Below are positions 1 through 6,024 of a stretch of 11,885 nucleotides of DNA, piece by piece. The translations under genes and the position numbers were made by a program. Each line of letters starts with the position of its first letter. Position 1 is the stretch's first letter. The notes below the pieces were generated by a model. That model searched no databases, was not told the DNA's origin, and worked only from the letters and a program-made list of their open reading frames with translations. Source of the stretch: Campylobacterales bacterium (GTDB lineage Bacteria; Campylobacterota; Campylobacteria; Campylobacterales; SZUA-545); assembly GCA_025800305.1 (NCBI GenBank), contig JAOXRY010000328.1, positions 1 to 11,885 on the forward strand, in the 5' to 3' direction.

Positions 1-459
1 GATGAAATAGTTGATATTTTAGAGTATAGTAAAAGAAAAAATGTACCATTAAGGTTTATAGAATTTATGTCTAACACTCATGCCAAAGAGGAGGCAGAGG
101 GATTAAAAAAAGATGAGATCTTAGAAGTGATTCAATCAAAATATAGTTTTGAAAAAGATGCTAGAGAATTTTTAGGTCCAGCTACTCTTTATAAAATGGA
201 AGATGGGTATGTTTTTGGAATTATATCTCCCCATGATGATGAGTTTTGTAAAACCTGTAATAGAATTAGACTTACAGCAGAAGGAAACTTTATTCCCTGT
301 CTTTTTTATGATGACTCTCTTAATGTGAAAAAAAGTGGCGTGATGAAAAGTGATAATGAGATTGAAAAAGTTCTTCATAAAGCAGTGGAAGTTAAACCTG
401 AAAAAAACATGTGGAGCACAGAAAAGTCTGATAGAGCTTTTTATAAGACTGGAGGTTAA
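1..459 (+). CDS. moaA: GTP 3',8-cyclase MoaA, C-terminal part (5' end outside window)
   Basis: Radical-SAM enzyme that, with MoaC, converts GTP to cyclic pyranopterin monophosphate in molybdenum cofactor synthesis; cytosolic. Only the last 152 codons are present. The reading frame is open from base 1, so the ATG at 67 is internal and not the start. Visible residues begin DEIVDILEYSKRKNVPLRFI, typical of the barrel end of MoaA. The second [4Fe-4S] site, which binds GTP, is the motif C-x2-C-N-R-x-R-L-T-x8-C at visible residues 83-100. The protein ends in the conserved C-terminal Gly-Gly (FYKTGG) required in this family. About half of the usual ~320 residues, including the N-terminal SAM-binding CxxxCxxC, lies upstream of the window. 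The stop overlaps the convergent metallopeptidase gene by 4 nt. Identification is firm. Confidence 0.95.
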   Translation, partial: DEIVDILEYSKRKNVPLRFIEFMSNTHAKEEAEGLKKDEILEVIQSKYSFEKDAREFLGPATLYKMEDGYVFGIISPHDDEFCKTCNRIRLTAEGNFIPCLFYDDSLNVKKSGVMKSDNEIEKVLHKAVEVKPEKNMWSTEKSDRAFYKTGG

Positions 460-1130
460 TTTAAATCATTATAGTCATAATGGAGGAGTTTACTGTTTTC
501 TTTGAGCCATTTCTCTGCTTCTACTCTTCTTTCAAAAATAGAGTCAACTAAATTATAAAACCTTTTTGAGTGGTTTTTCTCTTTTAAGTGACAAACTTCA
601 TGGGCACAAACATACTCTCCTACAAATTTAGGAGCTTTTATAAGCTTTAGATTATAAGAGAGATCTCCTTTGTGATTACAGCTTCCCCAAAGTGTTTTTT
701 GTTTTCGAATAGTTATTTTTCCAAACTGATGACTGATTTTCTTTCCAAAATATTCAGAGTTTAAAAGAAAAAAATCTTTTCCAATATCTCTATAGAAAGT
801 GTCAATATGGTTTATTTTTTTTACCAAAAGAGTGTTTTTTACCAAAATATACTTTTTTTTCTGATTTGGATTAACTTTTAGATCTAACCATTGTCCAAAA
901 AAAAGAATTTTATTTTTGTTTTTTTCAAAGATATTTTTAGTGGAATTTTCTTTTTTTTGTAGCGAAGAAAGAGTTTTTAAAATCCACTCTCTATTTTCTT
1001 CAGCAAGTTGTAGAGCGGTTTTTTTCGAACTATAGTCAGGAATAACTATTTTTACAGTTTTTGAATCTCTTATTTTAATTTTTGGGTATTTACATTTTTT
1101 GTGTTTAACTATCTCTACATCAAAGTTCAT
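456..1130 (-). CDS. YgjP-like (DUF45) zinc metallopeptidase
   Basis: A 224-residue predicted cytosolic protein of the YgjP/M48-like metallopeptidase family. The family signature is clear: K-T-L-W-G-S-C near residues 145-151, then N160, the A-P at 166-167, and the zinc motif HEVCH at 177-181 with a third ligand H187 in the K-N-H-S-K-R context. Zinc binding therefore follows H177, H181 and H187, with E178 as the catalytic base. The N-terminal ~130 residues are lysine-rich and less conserved, as usual here. No signal peptide or membrane segment is visible. The physiological substrate of this family is not known to me. The gene starts with ATG at 1130, with no strong ribosome-binding site upstream. 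It is divergent from the FTR-rhodanese gene and its stop overlaps that of moaA by 4 nt. Confidence 0.9.
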   Translation of the reverse strand: MNFDVEIVKHKKCKYPKIKIRDSKTVKIVIPDYSSKKTALQLAEENREWILKTLSSLQKKENSTKNIFEKNKNKILFFGQWLDLKVNPNQKKKYILVKNTLLVKKINHIDTFYRDIGKDFFLLNSEYFGKKISHQFGKITIRKQKTLWGSCNHKGDLSYNLKLIKAPKFVGEYVCAHEVCHLKEKNHSKRFYNLVDSIFERRVEAEKWLKENSKLLHYDYNDLN

Positions 1131-1189
1131 TCGTTATGGTACTTTTATTACTCTTATGCTAAATTCTCACTTTTATAATTGAAGGAATT
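1131..1189. promoter_or_regulatory. Divergent intergenic region with candidate promoters
   Basis: These 59 bp separate two divergent genes and must carry both promoters unless transcription enters from elsewhere. A perfect TATAAT lies at 1174-1179 on the plus strand, but it abuts the ribosome-binding site at 1182-1186, so using it would give a nearly leaderless transcript. A weaker TATGCT at 1155-1160 leaves room for a normal leader. On the minus strand a TATAAA-like box overlaps the same A/T stretch. The assignment is tentative. Confidence 0.3.
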
Positions 1190-1921
1190 ATGATGGAAGA
1201 GATAAAAAAAGTCGATCCTGAATCGGCAGAATTTAAAGAAGAATTTGAAAAAACATCAGCCTTTACAGATAAGGTTTTAAAGCAATTTGAATATGTTTAT
1301 CATCCTGACACTGAGATTGTAACTAGTATTAGAAATGGACTAACAAGAAATAAACTAATCTATGGGAAACGATACTGTCCTTGTTTTTTTGTAACAGGGA
1401 AGAAAGAAGAAGATAGAGTCTGTCCATGTCAACCAGCATTAAAAGAAGAAATCCCTAATGAAGGAAGGTGTCACTGTGGAATTTTCTGTACACCTGAGTT
1501 TGCCAAACTTCAAGTAGACAGTGAAACAGCAGAAGAAGCAGCACATCAGCACTCACGAGGACTTACAAAAGATGAGTGTAATGCAATTTTAGCTAATGAA
1601 CAGCTTGATTCTGATGAAATCGAATCACTGCTTGAAGCTAGAGAATTAGGTATGGTTGAGTTTGAAATAGTTGATGTTAGAGAATGGATGGAGTATCAAA
1701 GTATGAGAATTAAAGGTGTTGATCATCTAATTCCTACAACAAGTTTTTATGAAAGTGTTGAGAAATTAAAAGGAAAAGAAGATTTACCATTAATTGTTTA
1801 CTGTCATGTTGGTTCAAGAAGTGCTTACTGTCAAAAAGTTTTAAAAGATATGGGCTTTAACAAAGTTGGAAATCTAACAAGAGGTATTGTCAGCTATAGA
1901 GGAGAGTTAGATAGAGGCTAA
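1190..1921 (+). CDS. Ferredoxin:thioredoxin reductase catalytic domain fused to rhodanese
   Basis: A 243-residue two-domain cytosolic protein. Residues ~20-105 carry the three paired-cysteine motifs of the FTR catalytic (beta) chain: CPC at 63-65, CPC at 78-80 and CHC at 94-96. By analogy with cyanobacterial FTR, C63, C78, C80 and C94 would bind the [4Fe-4S] cluster, while C65 and C96 form the redox disulfide. Spacing differs somewhat from the plant enzyme. Residues ~140-243 are a single rhodanese domain with D-V-R-E at 162-165 and the active-site loop C-H-V-G-S-R-S starting at C205, suggesting a persulfide carrier or sulfurtransferase. Two adjacent ATG codons (1190, 1193) follow AAGGA at 1182-1186; the second has the better spacing (6 nt). 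The gene overlaps the inferred tlyA start. Domain calls are firm; the joint function (ferredoxin-driven disulfide or persulfide reduction) is inference. Confidence 0.88.
   Translation: MMEEIKKVDPESAEFKEEFEKTSAFTDKVLKQFEYVYHPDTEIVTSIRNGLTRNKLIYGKRYCPCFFVTGKKEEDRVCPCQPALKEEIPNEGRCHCGIFCTPEFAKLQVDSETAEEAAHQHSRGLTKDECNAILANEQLDSDEIESLLEARELGMVEFEIVDVREWMEYQSMRIKGVDHLIPTTSFYESVEKLKGKEDLPLIVYCHVGSRSAYCQKVLKDMGFNKVGNLTRGIVSYRGELDRG
1900..1904 (+). promoter_or_regulatory. Ribosome-binding site for the tlyA S4-domain start
   Basis: A full AGGAG lies inside the 3' end of the FTR-rhodanese gene, 6 nt before the ATA codon at 1911. No strong Shine-Dalgarno precedes the first standard start codon in that frame (GTG, 1998). 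This supports initiation at 1911 rather than at 1998. Confidence 0.5.
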
Positions 1922-2621
1922 GAGATTAGATCTTTTTCTTTCAGATCTGAAAAATATCAGCCGTAATAAGGCTAATGAACTTATTAAAAATAAAAAAGTG
2001 AAAGTAGAGGGTAAGGTTGTATCTAAGCCCTCTTTTTTAGTTAAAGATGAGTGTGTTGAGGTAGATGAGGAGAAGATCTATGTTAGCCGTTCTGCATGGA
2101 AATTAAAAAACTACCTAACTACATATAATATCCCAGTAAAAAACAAAAAATGTATAGATATTGGTTCTTCAACAGGTGGTTTTACTGAAGTTTTACTAGA
2201 ATATTATCCTAAAAGTGTCACTTGTGTTGATACTGGAAGAGAACAACTACATAACAAATTAAGAGAGAACCCTCTTGTCAAAGTCTATGAAGAGTGTGAT
2301 ATTAGAAATTTTAGTGAAGATAGTGACTTTGATATAGTTGTTAGTGATGTCTCTTTTATATCTCTTACAAAAATTATTGAAAAAATAGATAAATTGGCAA
2401 AAGAGACGATAATCCTTCTTTTTAAACCTCAGTTTGAAGTAGGATTAGGTGTAAAAAGAGATAGAAAAGGTGTGGTTAAAGACACAGTTGCCATTGAAAA
2501 ATCAATGTTAAAATTTGAAAAAGAAACAGAAAAACTTGGCTGGAAGATCTTAAATAAAGAGCAGTCATCAATTTTAGGAAAAGAGGGAAATATTGAGTTT
2601 ATTTACCAGTATAGTAAGTAG
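1911..2621 (+). CDS. tlyA: TlyA rRNA (cytidine-2'-O)-methyltransferase
   Basis: TlyA methylates ribose 2'-OH groups of rRNA cytidines. Campylobacter-type (short, type I) TlyA is known to modify 23S rRNA near C1920 and affects capreomycin susceptibility. The first standard start is GTG 1998, giving 207 residues, but the same frame is open from 1911. There it encodes a textbook S4 RNA-binding domain: K-R-L-D-L-F-L-S, then S-R-N-K-A-x-E-L-I and V-E-G-K-V-V-S-K-P-S. I therefore place the start at ATA 1911, giving 236 residues, a normal type I length. Numbered from there, SAM motif I (DIGSSTGGFT) is at 83-92, and the catalytic K-D-K-E set is probably K64, D146, K172 and E229. A lost T in an original ATG at 1921 is the main alternative start explanation. 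tlyA overlaps FTR-rhodanese by 11 nt and ribF by 29 nt. Identity is firm; the start is uncertain. Confidence 0.9.
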   Translation: MEAKRLDLFLSDLKNISRNKANELIKNKKVKVEGKVVSKPSFLVKDECVEVDEEKIYVSRSAWKLKNYLTTYNIPVKNKKCIDIGSSTGGFTEVLLEYYPKSVTCVDTGREQLHNKLRENPLVKVYEECDIRNFSEDSDFDIVVSDVSFISLTKIIEKIDKLAKETIILLFKPQFEVGLGVKRDRKGVVKDTVAIEKSMLKFEKETEKLGWKILNKEQSSILGKEGNIEFIYQYSK

Positions 2622-3429
2622 TACAGAGAACATAACAAGTATTGCAATAGGAGGATTTGATGGTCTTCATATTGGACACAAAACTCTTTTTTCAAAACTA
2701 GATGAAAATGGTGCTATTTTGGTTGTAGAAAATAATCATATGGACTTAACCCCTAAAAGATCTAGGGAGAAGTTTTGTAACTATCCATTTATCTACCTTC
2801 AACTTGATGAAGTTGTTGGAATGACTGGAGAAGAGTTTTTAGATCTTCTATTAAAAAACTTTCCAAAACTTAAAAAAATAATTGTCGGCTATGACTTTTG
2901 TTTTGGTAAGAATAGAGGTTCTAATGCCACTAATCTTAAAGAGTGGTTTGATGGAGAGGTTGATATTGTTACAGAGGTTAAAGTCAATGATGTTTCTGTT
3001 CACTCAAGACAAATTAGAAATTTTATAAGACTTGGAGAGATAAAAAAAGCAAATCTACTTCTTGGCCGTGAATATGAGATTGTTGGTGATGTAATTACAG
3101 GACAAGGTCTTGGAATGAGAAAACTATATCCAACAATTAATATGTCTGTTAAAGAGTATCTTCTTCCAAATGAAGGTGTTTATGCAACAAGAACTGTTGT
3201 AAAAGGTATTGAATATCCTTCTGTGAGTTTTATTGGTCACAGAGTCTCTACAGATGGAAGTTTTGCCGTTGAAACCCATATACTTAAAGAGACACAAAAC
3301 TTTCAAGCAGAACAAGTAGATCTCTCTTTTGTTGAGAAAATGAGAGAGAATAGATACTTTGATGATTTGGAAGAGTTAAAAGCCCAAATCAAAGAAGATA
3401 TTGAACAGGCTATAACCCTTTTAAAATAG
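2593..3429 (+). CDS. ribF: Bifunctional riboflavin kinase / FMN adenylyltransferase RibF
   Basis: Converts riboflavin to FMN and then FAD; cytosolic. At 278 residues it is slightly shorter than the ~310 of E. coli RibF. The N-terminal adenylyltransferase domain (~15-155) has the nucleotide-binding motif GGFDGLHIGH at 20-29, VGYDFCFGKNRGS at 98-110, and S138-R139-x2-R142 in the place of the family's SSTxIR. The C-terminal kinase domain (~160-278) has GQGLGMRKLYPTIN at 170-183, where P-T-x-N binds Mg-ATP, and the likely catalytic glutamate E227 in E-T-H-I-L. The start is TTG at 2593, preceded by an AGAGGGA ribosome-binding site, and lies inside tlyA (29-nt overlap). No in-frame ATG lies before the GGFDG motif. 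The tlyA-ribF order is also found in Campylobacter jejuni (from memory), supporting translational coupling. Confidence 0.93.
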   Translation: MSLFTSIVSSTENITSIAIGGFDGLHIGHKTLFSKLDENGAILVVENNHMDLTPKRSREKFCNYPFIYLQLDEVVGMTGEEFLDLLLKNFPKLKKIIVGYDFCFGKNRGSNATNLKEWFDGEVDIVTEVKVNDVSVHSRQIRNFIRLGEIKKANLLLGREYEIVGDVITGQGLGMRKLYPTINMSVKEYLLPNEGVYATRTVVKGIEYPSVSFIGHRVSTDGSFAVETHILKETQNFQAEQVDLSFVEKMRENRYFDDLEELKAQIKEDIEQAITLLK

Positions 3430-3445
3430 TTATAATTCAAAAAAC

Positions 3446-3460
3446 ATTACAATTTGCAAT
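3446..3460. promoter_or_regulatory. Near-perfect 15-bp palindrome, candidate repressor operator
   Basis: The sequence ATTACAATTTGCAAT is a 15-bp odd palindrome with one mismatched pair (position 4 against 12) around a central base. It lies between ribF and the small-protein/S24 module, about 30 bp before the -10 candidate. The one-base centre rules out a useful RNA hairpin, so a DNA-bound dimer is more likely. Autoregulation by the S24 repressor downstream is the natural guess; nothing in the sequence proves it. Confidence 0.4.
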
Positions 3461-3488
3461 ATTTTTAAAGAAGATTTTTTAGATCCTA

Positions 3489-3494
3489 TATATT
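3489..3494 (+). promoter_or_regulatory. Candidate -10 box for the small-protein/S24 repressor transcript
   Basis: TATATT, within a TATATATTT stretch, lies 28 bp before the small-protein ATG and behind T-rich tracts (3461-3479). This resembles Campylobacterota sigma-70 promoters, which often lack a -35 box and show phased T-tracts instead. The exact hexamer is a best guess. Confidence 0.4.
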
Positions 3495-3521
3495 TACACT
3501 AACAAAATAAAAGGATGTAAA

Positions 3522-3644
3522 ATGTCTAAAGTAAAAGTTAATACAATGATTCAAATGTGGAGAGCTAGAATGGTTCAAGAGGGAAAACTAAGAATCATAA
3601 GAAAATCAAAAGAGATTAAAGGTAACAAGCAATTAGCTGCCTAA
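3522..3644 (+). CDS. 40-residue basic small protein upstream of the S24 repressor
   Basis: A short open frame with ATG 3522 and TAA 3642-3644, preceded by a good ribosome-binding site (AAGGA 3511-3515, 6 nt spacing) and a candidate promoter. The protein starts MSKVKVNTMIQMWRARM and ends NKQLAA. It has 7 Lys and 4 Arg against 2 Glu, so it is strongly basic, and has no cysteine, signal peptide or membrane segment. The middle (residues ~8-32) could form one amphipathic helix. Its stop is 17 nt before the TTG of the S24 repressor, so the two are almost surely co-transcribed. I do not recognise the family. It might be a nucleic-acid-binding peptide, a modulator of the repressor, or simply a translated leader. 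The case for translation is the ribosome-binding site and clean frame, not homology. Confidence 0.6.
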   Translation: MSKVKVNTMIQMWRARMVQEGKLRIIRKSKEIKGNKQLAA

Positions 3645-3661
3645 AAATAAGGAGGTAACAT

Positions 3662-4315
3662 TTGCGAAATATCAATGAAATAATTGAAAAAATAAAAGAT
3701 ATTATTGCCAAAAACTTAGGTGGAAAAAGAGTCTTTGATAAAGATGTTGCATCTGCTTTAAAGATTACTCCAAACACCTTTGCTACAATGAAGAGTAGGG
3801 GAAAGATCCCTTATGAAGAGGTGATAGGTTTTTGTGTAAAGAATAGAATATCTGTAAACTGGCTTTTATATGAGCAAGATACATCATCTTTGGTAGAGAC
3901 GACCAACCAATATGCTTATGTAAAGTATTTTCAAAATGTCAGTGCCAGTGCTGGAGGTGGAGCTGATGTTGATGATGAAGAGAATGGAAAACTTTTTATC
4001 GATGATCAAGTAGCTAATAGGCTAGGAATGAGTCTTAATTCTATAGAAGCGATTAATGTTGTCGGAGAGTCGATGGAGCCAACACTTAAAGACGGAGATA
4101 TCCTTTTTATAGATAGAGATAAAACAGATATTTCAAGAGGTGGTGTATTTGTTGTTAGTTCTCCTCATGGTGTGTTTGTAAAAAGAGTATTTAAAAGAGT
4201 TGATGGTCAGATTGATATCATCTCTGATAATCAAGACTACTCTCCACAAACTTTAACACCAGATGAAGTTACTATTGTTGGTAAAGCTGTTGGTGTTTTT
4301 GGGAGTGTAGACTAA
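3662..4315 (+). CDS. S24-family (LexA/CI-like) HTH repressor with autopeptidase domain
   Basis: A 217-residue predicted transcription repressor. Residues ~1-75 form a CI-type helix-turn-helix domain, with core around D-V-A-S-A-L-K-I-T-P-N-T-F-A-T-M-K-S-R-G and a later N-W-L-L. A linker contains a plausible self-cleavage bond, A97-G98 in S-A-S-A-G-G-G. Residues ~120-217 are the S24 peptidase domain with nucleophile S137 in VVGESMEPTLKDGD and general base K174 in VFVKRV. Repressors of this class are inactivated by RecA-stimulated self-cleavage or bind DNA constitutively. The start is TTG 3662 behind a perfect GGAGGT (3651-3656, 5 nt spacing). There are no phage genes around it, so it looks like a resident regulator rather than a prophage remnant. 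Its targets are unknown; the palindrome at 3446-3460 is a candidate. Confidence 0.88.
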   Translation: MRNINEIIEKIKDIIAKNLGGKRVFDKDVASALKITPNTFATMKSRGKIPYEEVIGFCVKNRISVNWLLYEQDTSSLVETTNQYAYVKYFQNVSASAGGGADVDDEENGKLFIDDQVANRLGMSLNSIEAINVVGESMEPTLKDGDILFIDRDKTDISRGGVFVVSSPHGVFVKRVFKRVDGQIDIISDNQDYSPQTLTPDEVTIVGKAVGVFGSVD

Positions 4316-4361
4316 GTCTTCTACTCTCAAATTTTTAAAAAATGACAATTCTTTACCGATT

Positions 4362-4390
4362 GAATAAGAGGGATAAATCCACTCTTATTC
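4362..4390 (+). other. Stem-loop between the S24 repressor and leuD
   Basis: GAATAAGAG (4362-4370) pairs perfectly with CTCTTATTC (4382-4390). Inside it GGA pairs with TCC, leaving one bulged A and a TAAA loop, for about 12 bp in total. No U-tract follows in either direction, so it is not a classical intrinsic terminator. It may stabilise the repressor mRNA 3' end, serve as a weak or factor-assisted terminator, or be a protein-binding inverted repeat. The rest of the 4316-4461 gap holds only the leuD promoter. Confidence 0.45.
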
Positions 4391-4427
4391 TCAGCAATTT
4401 TCTCTCTCAACCTTACTTAGTAACATT

Positions 4428-4437
4428 TTGATAAAAT
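4428..4437 (+). promoter_or_regulatory. Extended -10 promoter of leuD
   Basis: The sequence TTGATAAAAT gives TAAAAT at 4432-4437 (5 of 6 matches to TATAAT) with an upstream TGn extended -10 element at 4429-4431. No good -35 box is visible. Transcription would start near 4444, leaving a leader of about 18 nt with a TAAGGG ribosome-binding site at 4449-4454. That leader is too short for a leucine attenuator. Confidence 0.55.
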
Positions 4438-4461
4438 ACGAAAAATTTTAAGGGTTTTTTT

Positions 4462-4944
4462 ATGGCGAAAGCATGGAAATTTGCAGATGATATAGATACA
4501 GATATTATTATTGCTGCAAGATATTTAAATACTTCAGATGAGAATGTATTAGCAAAACACATTATGGAAGATGCAGATAAAGACTTTAGTTCTAAAATTT
4601 CAGTAAGTGATCTAATTGTTGCTGGTGAGAATTTTGGATGTGGAAGTAGTCGTGAGCACGCTCCTATTGCACTAAAAGCTGCTGGAATTAGTGCTGTATT
4701 AGCGAAGAGTTTTGCGAGAATTTTCTATAGAAATAGTTTTAATATTGGACTTCCAATTTATGAAGTGGCTGAAGTAGATAGTATTGCTGAAGGTGATGAG
4801 ATAGAAATTAAACCTGATGAGAAGAAAATTATCAATAAAACAAAAAATGAAGAGTATGACTTTAAACCAATTCCAGAGTTTATGCAAGAGCTAATTGATT
4901 CAGGTGGTTTAATAGAGTATGCAAAGAAAGAGATGGGCTTATAA
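4462..4944 (+). CDS. leuD: 3-isopropylmalate dehydratase small subunit LeuD
   Basis: Small (swivel-domain) subunit of isopropylmalate isomerase, which interconverts 2- and 3-isopropylmalate in leucine synthesis. It works as a LeuC-LeuD complex in which LeuC carries the [4Fe-4S] cluster. At 160 residues it is the short bacterial/archaeal-type form. The active-site loop G-E-N-F-G-C-G-S-S-R-E-H-A-P lies at residues 55-68, and D10-D12-T-D near the start matches the family's substrate-side loop. leuC is not in the window and must be encoded elsewhere. The ATG at 4462 has a TAAGGG ribosome-binding site 7 nt upstream. The stop overlaps the leuB start by one base (TAATG), so the two are translationally coupled and make consecutive enzymes of one pathway. 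The call is firm. Confidence 0.95.
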   Translation: MAKAWKFADDIDTDIIIAARYLNTSDENVLAKHIMEDADKDFSSKISVSDLIVAGENFGCGSSREHAPIALKAAGISAVLAKSFARIFYRNSFNIGLPIYEVAEVDSIAEGDEIEIKPDEKKIINKTKNEEYDFKPIPEFMQELIDSGGLIEYAKKEMGL

Positions 4945-6017
4945 TGGCTAAAAAATATAATATTGCAGTAATTAGAGGTGATGGTGTTGGACCAGAGATC
5001 GTTACAGAGGCAATTAAAGTTTTAGATGTTGTTTCACACAAGTGTGGGTTTACATTAGATTATAAAGATTATCTAATGGGGGGAGCTGCAATTGATATTA
5101 CAGGTGAACCTTTGCCAAAAGAGACAGTAACTGGTGTACTTGCCAGTGACGCTTTACTATTTGGAGCTATTGGTGGTGAAAAATGGGATTCACTTCCAAG
5201 GGATAAAAGACCAGAAACAGGGCTTTTAAAAATTAGAAAAGAACTAAATGCTTTTGCAAACCTTAGACCTGTAAAGGTTTTTGATGATTTAGTTGATGCC
5301 AGTCCATTAAAGCCTGAAATTGTAAAAGGTATTGATGTCTTAGTTGTTAGAGAGTTAACAGGTGGACTTTACTTTGGTGAACCAAGAGGTAAAGAAGGGG
5401 ATAAAGCTTTCAATACAATGGTTTATTCAAAAGATGAGATTGTAAGAATTGCTAAAGTTGCTTTTGAAGCGGCAATGAAAAGAGGTAAAAAAGTTTGTTC
5501 TGTTGATAAAGCAAACGTTCTTGATGTTAGCCAGTTGTGGAGAGATACTGTAATTGAAGTGGCAAATGATTACCCAGAAGTTGAACTTTCTCATATGTAT
5601 GTTGATAATGCTGCAATGCAGTTAATTAGAGATCCTAGACAGTTTGATGTTATTCTTACTGGAAACATCTTTGGAGATATTCTAAGTGATGAAGCTAGTC
5701 AAATTAGTGGTTCTATCGGACTTCTTCCAAGTGCTTCTATGGGTGGTAAAGTTGGTCTTTATGAACCGATACATGGCTCTGCACCAGATATCGCTAATCA
5801 AGGAATCGCAAATCCAATAGCAACGATTTTAAGTGCTTCTATGATGCTTAAATATGCTTTAGGTGAAGAAAATGCAGCTGATTTAATAGAGGAAGCTGTA
5901 GGCAAAACTTTATCTGAAGGTTATAGAACAAAAGATATTTCTGACTACGGTGCAAAAACAATTTGTTCAACATCAGAAATTGGAAGTATTATCGCTGATT
6001 GTTTAGCGAAACTTTAA
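4944..6017 (+). CDS. leuB: 3-isopropylmalate dehydrogenase LeuB
   Basis: NAD-dependent oxidative decarboxylase that makes 2-ketoisocaproate in leucine synthesis; a cytosolic homodimer. It is full length at 357 residues. Visible motifs are G-D-G-V-G-P-E at 12-18; substrate arginines R98, R108 and R136; Y143; catalytic K189 in D-K-A-N-V-L-D; metal aspartates D221 (V-D-N-A-A-M-Q), D245 and D249 (G-N-I-F-G-D-I-L-S-D); and the NAD loop H-G-S-A-P-D-I-A at 278-285. The E-L-T-G-G-L-Y-F-G region at 137-145 and N-V-L rather than isocitrate-type residues favour isopropylmalate over isocitrate as substrate. ATG 4944 overlaps the leuD stop. The next gene starts 7 nt after the leuB stop. Confidence 0.96.
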   Translation: MAKKYNIAVIRGDGVGPEIVTEAIKVLDVVSHKCGFTLDYKDYLMGGAAIDITGEPLPKETVTGVLASDALLFGAIGGEKWDSLPRDKRPETGLLKIRKELNAFANLRPVKVFDDLVDASPLKPEIVKGIDVLVVRELTGGLYFGEPRGKEGDKAFNTMVYSKDEIVRIAKVAFEAAMKRGKKVCSVDKANVLDVSQLWRDTVIEVANDYPEVELSHMYVDNAAMQLIRDPRQFDVILTGNIFGDILSDEASQISGSIGLLPSASMGGKVGLYEPIHGSAPDIANQGIANPIATILSASMMLKYALGEENAADLIEEAVGKTLSEGYRTKDISDYGAKTICSTSEIGSIIADCLAKL

Positions 6018-6024
6018 TAAATAA

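Noticed and set aside
67..459. ATG at 67 as the start of a 130-residue protein
   Set aside because: The frame is open to base 1 and the upstream residues continue the MoaA fold, so this is an internal methionine of a truncated CDS.
456..1130. Long T-runs on the plus strand as terminators or slippery phase-variable tracts
   Set aside because: They are the complement of lysine-rich codons in the metallopeptidase gene; the frame is intact and no hairpin accompanies them.
1174..1179. Perfect TATAAT as the definite promoter of the FTR-rhodanese gene
   Set aside because: It abuts the ribosome-binding site, so a transcript from it would lack or truncate that site; kept only as a candidate within the intergenic entry.
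3662..4315. Prophage or integrated element around the CI-like repressor
   Set aside because: Neighbours on both sides are core metabolic genes, and no integrase, attachment-site repeat or phage structural gene is visible.
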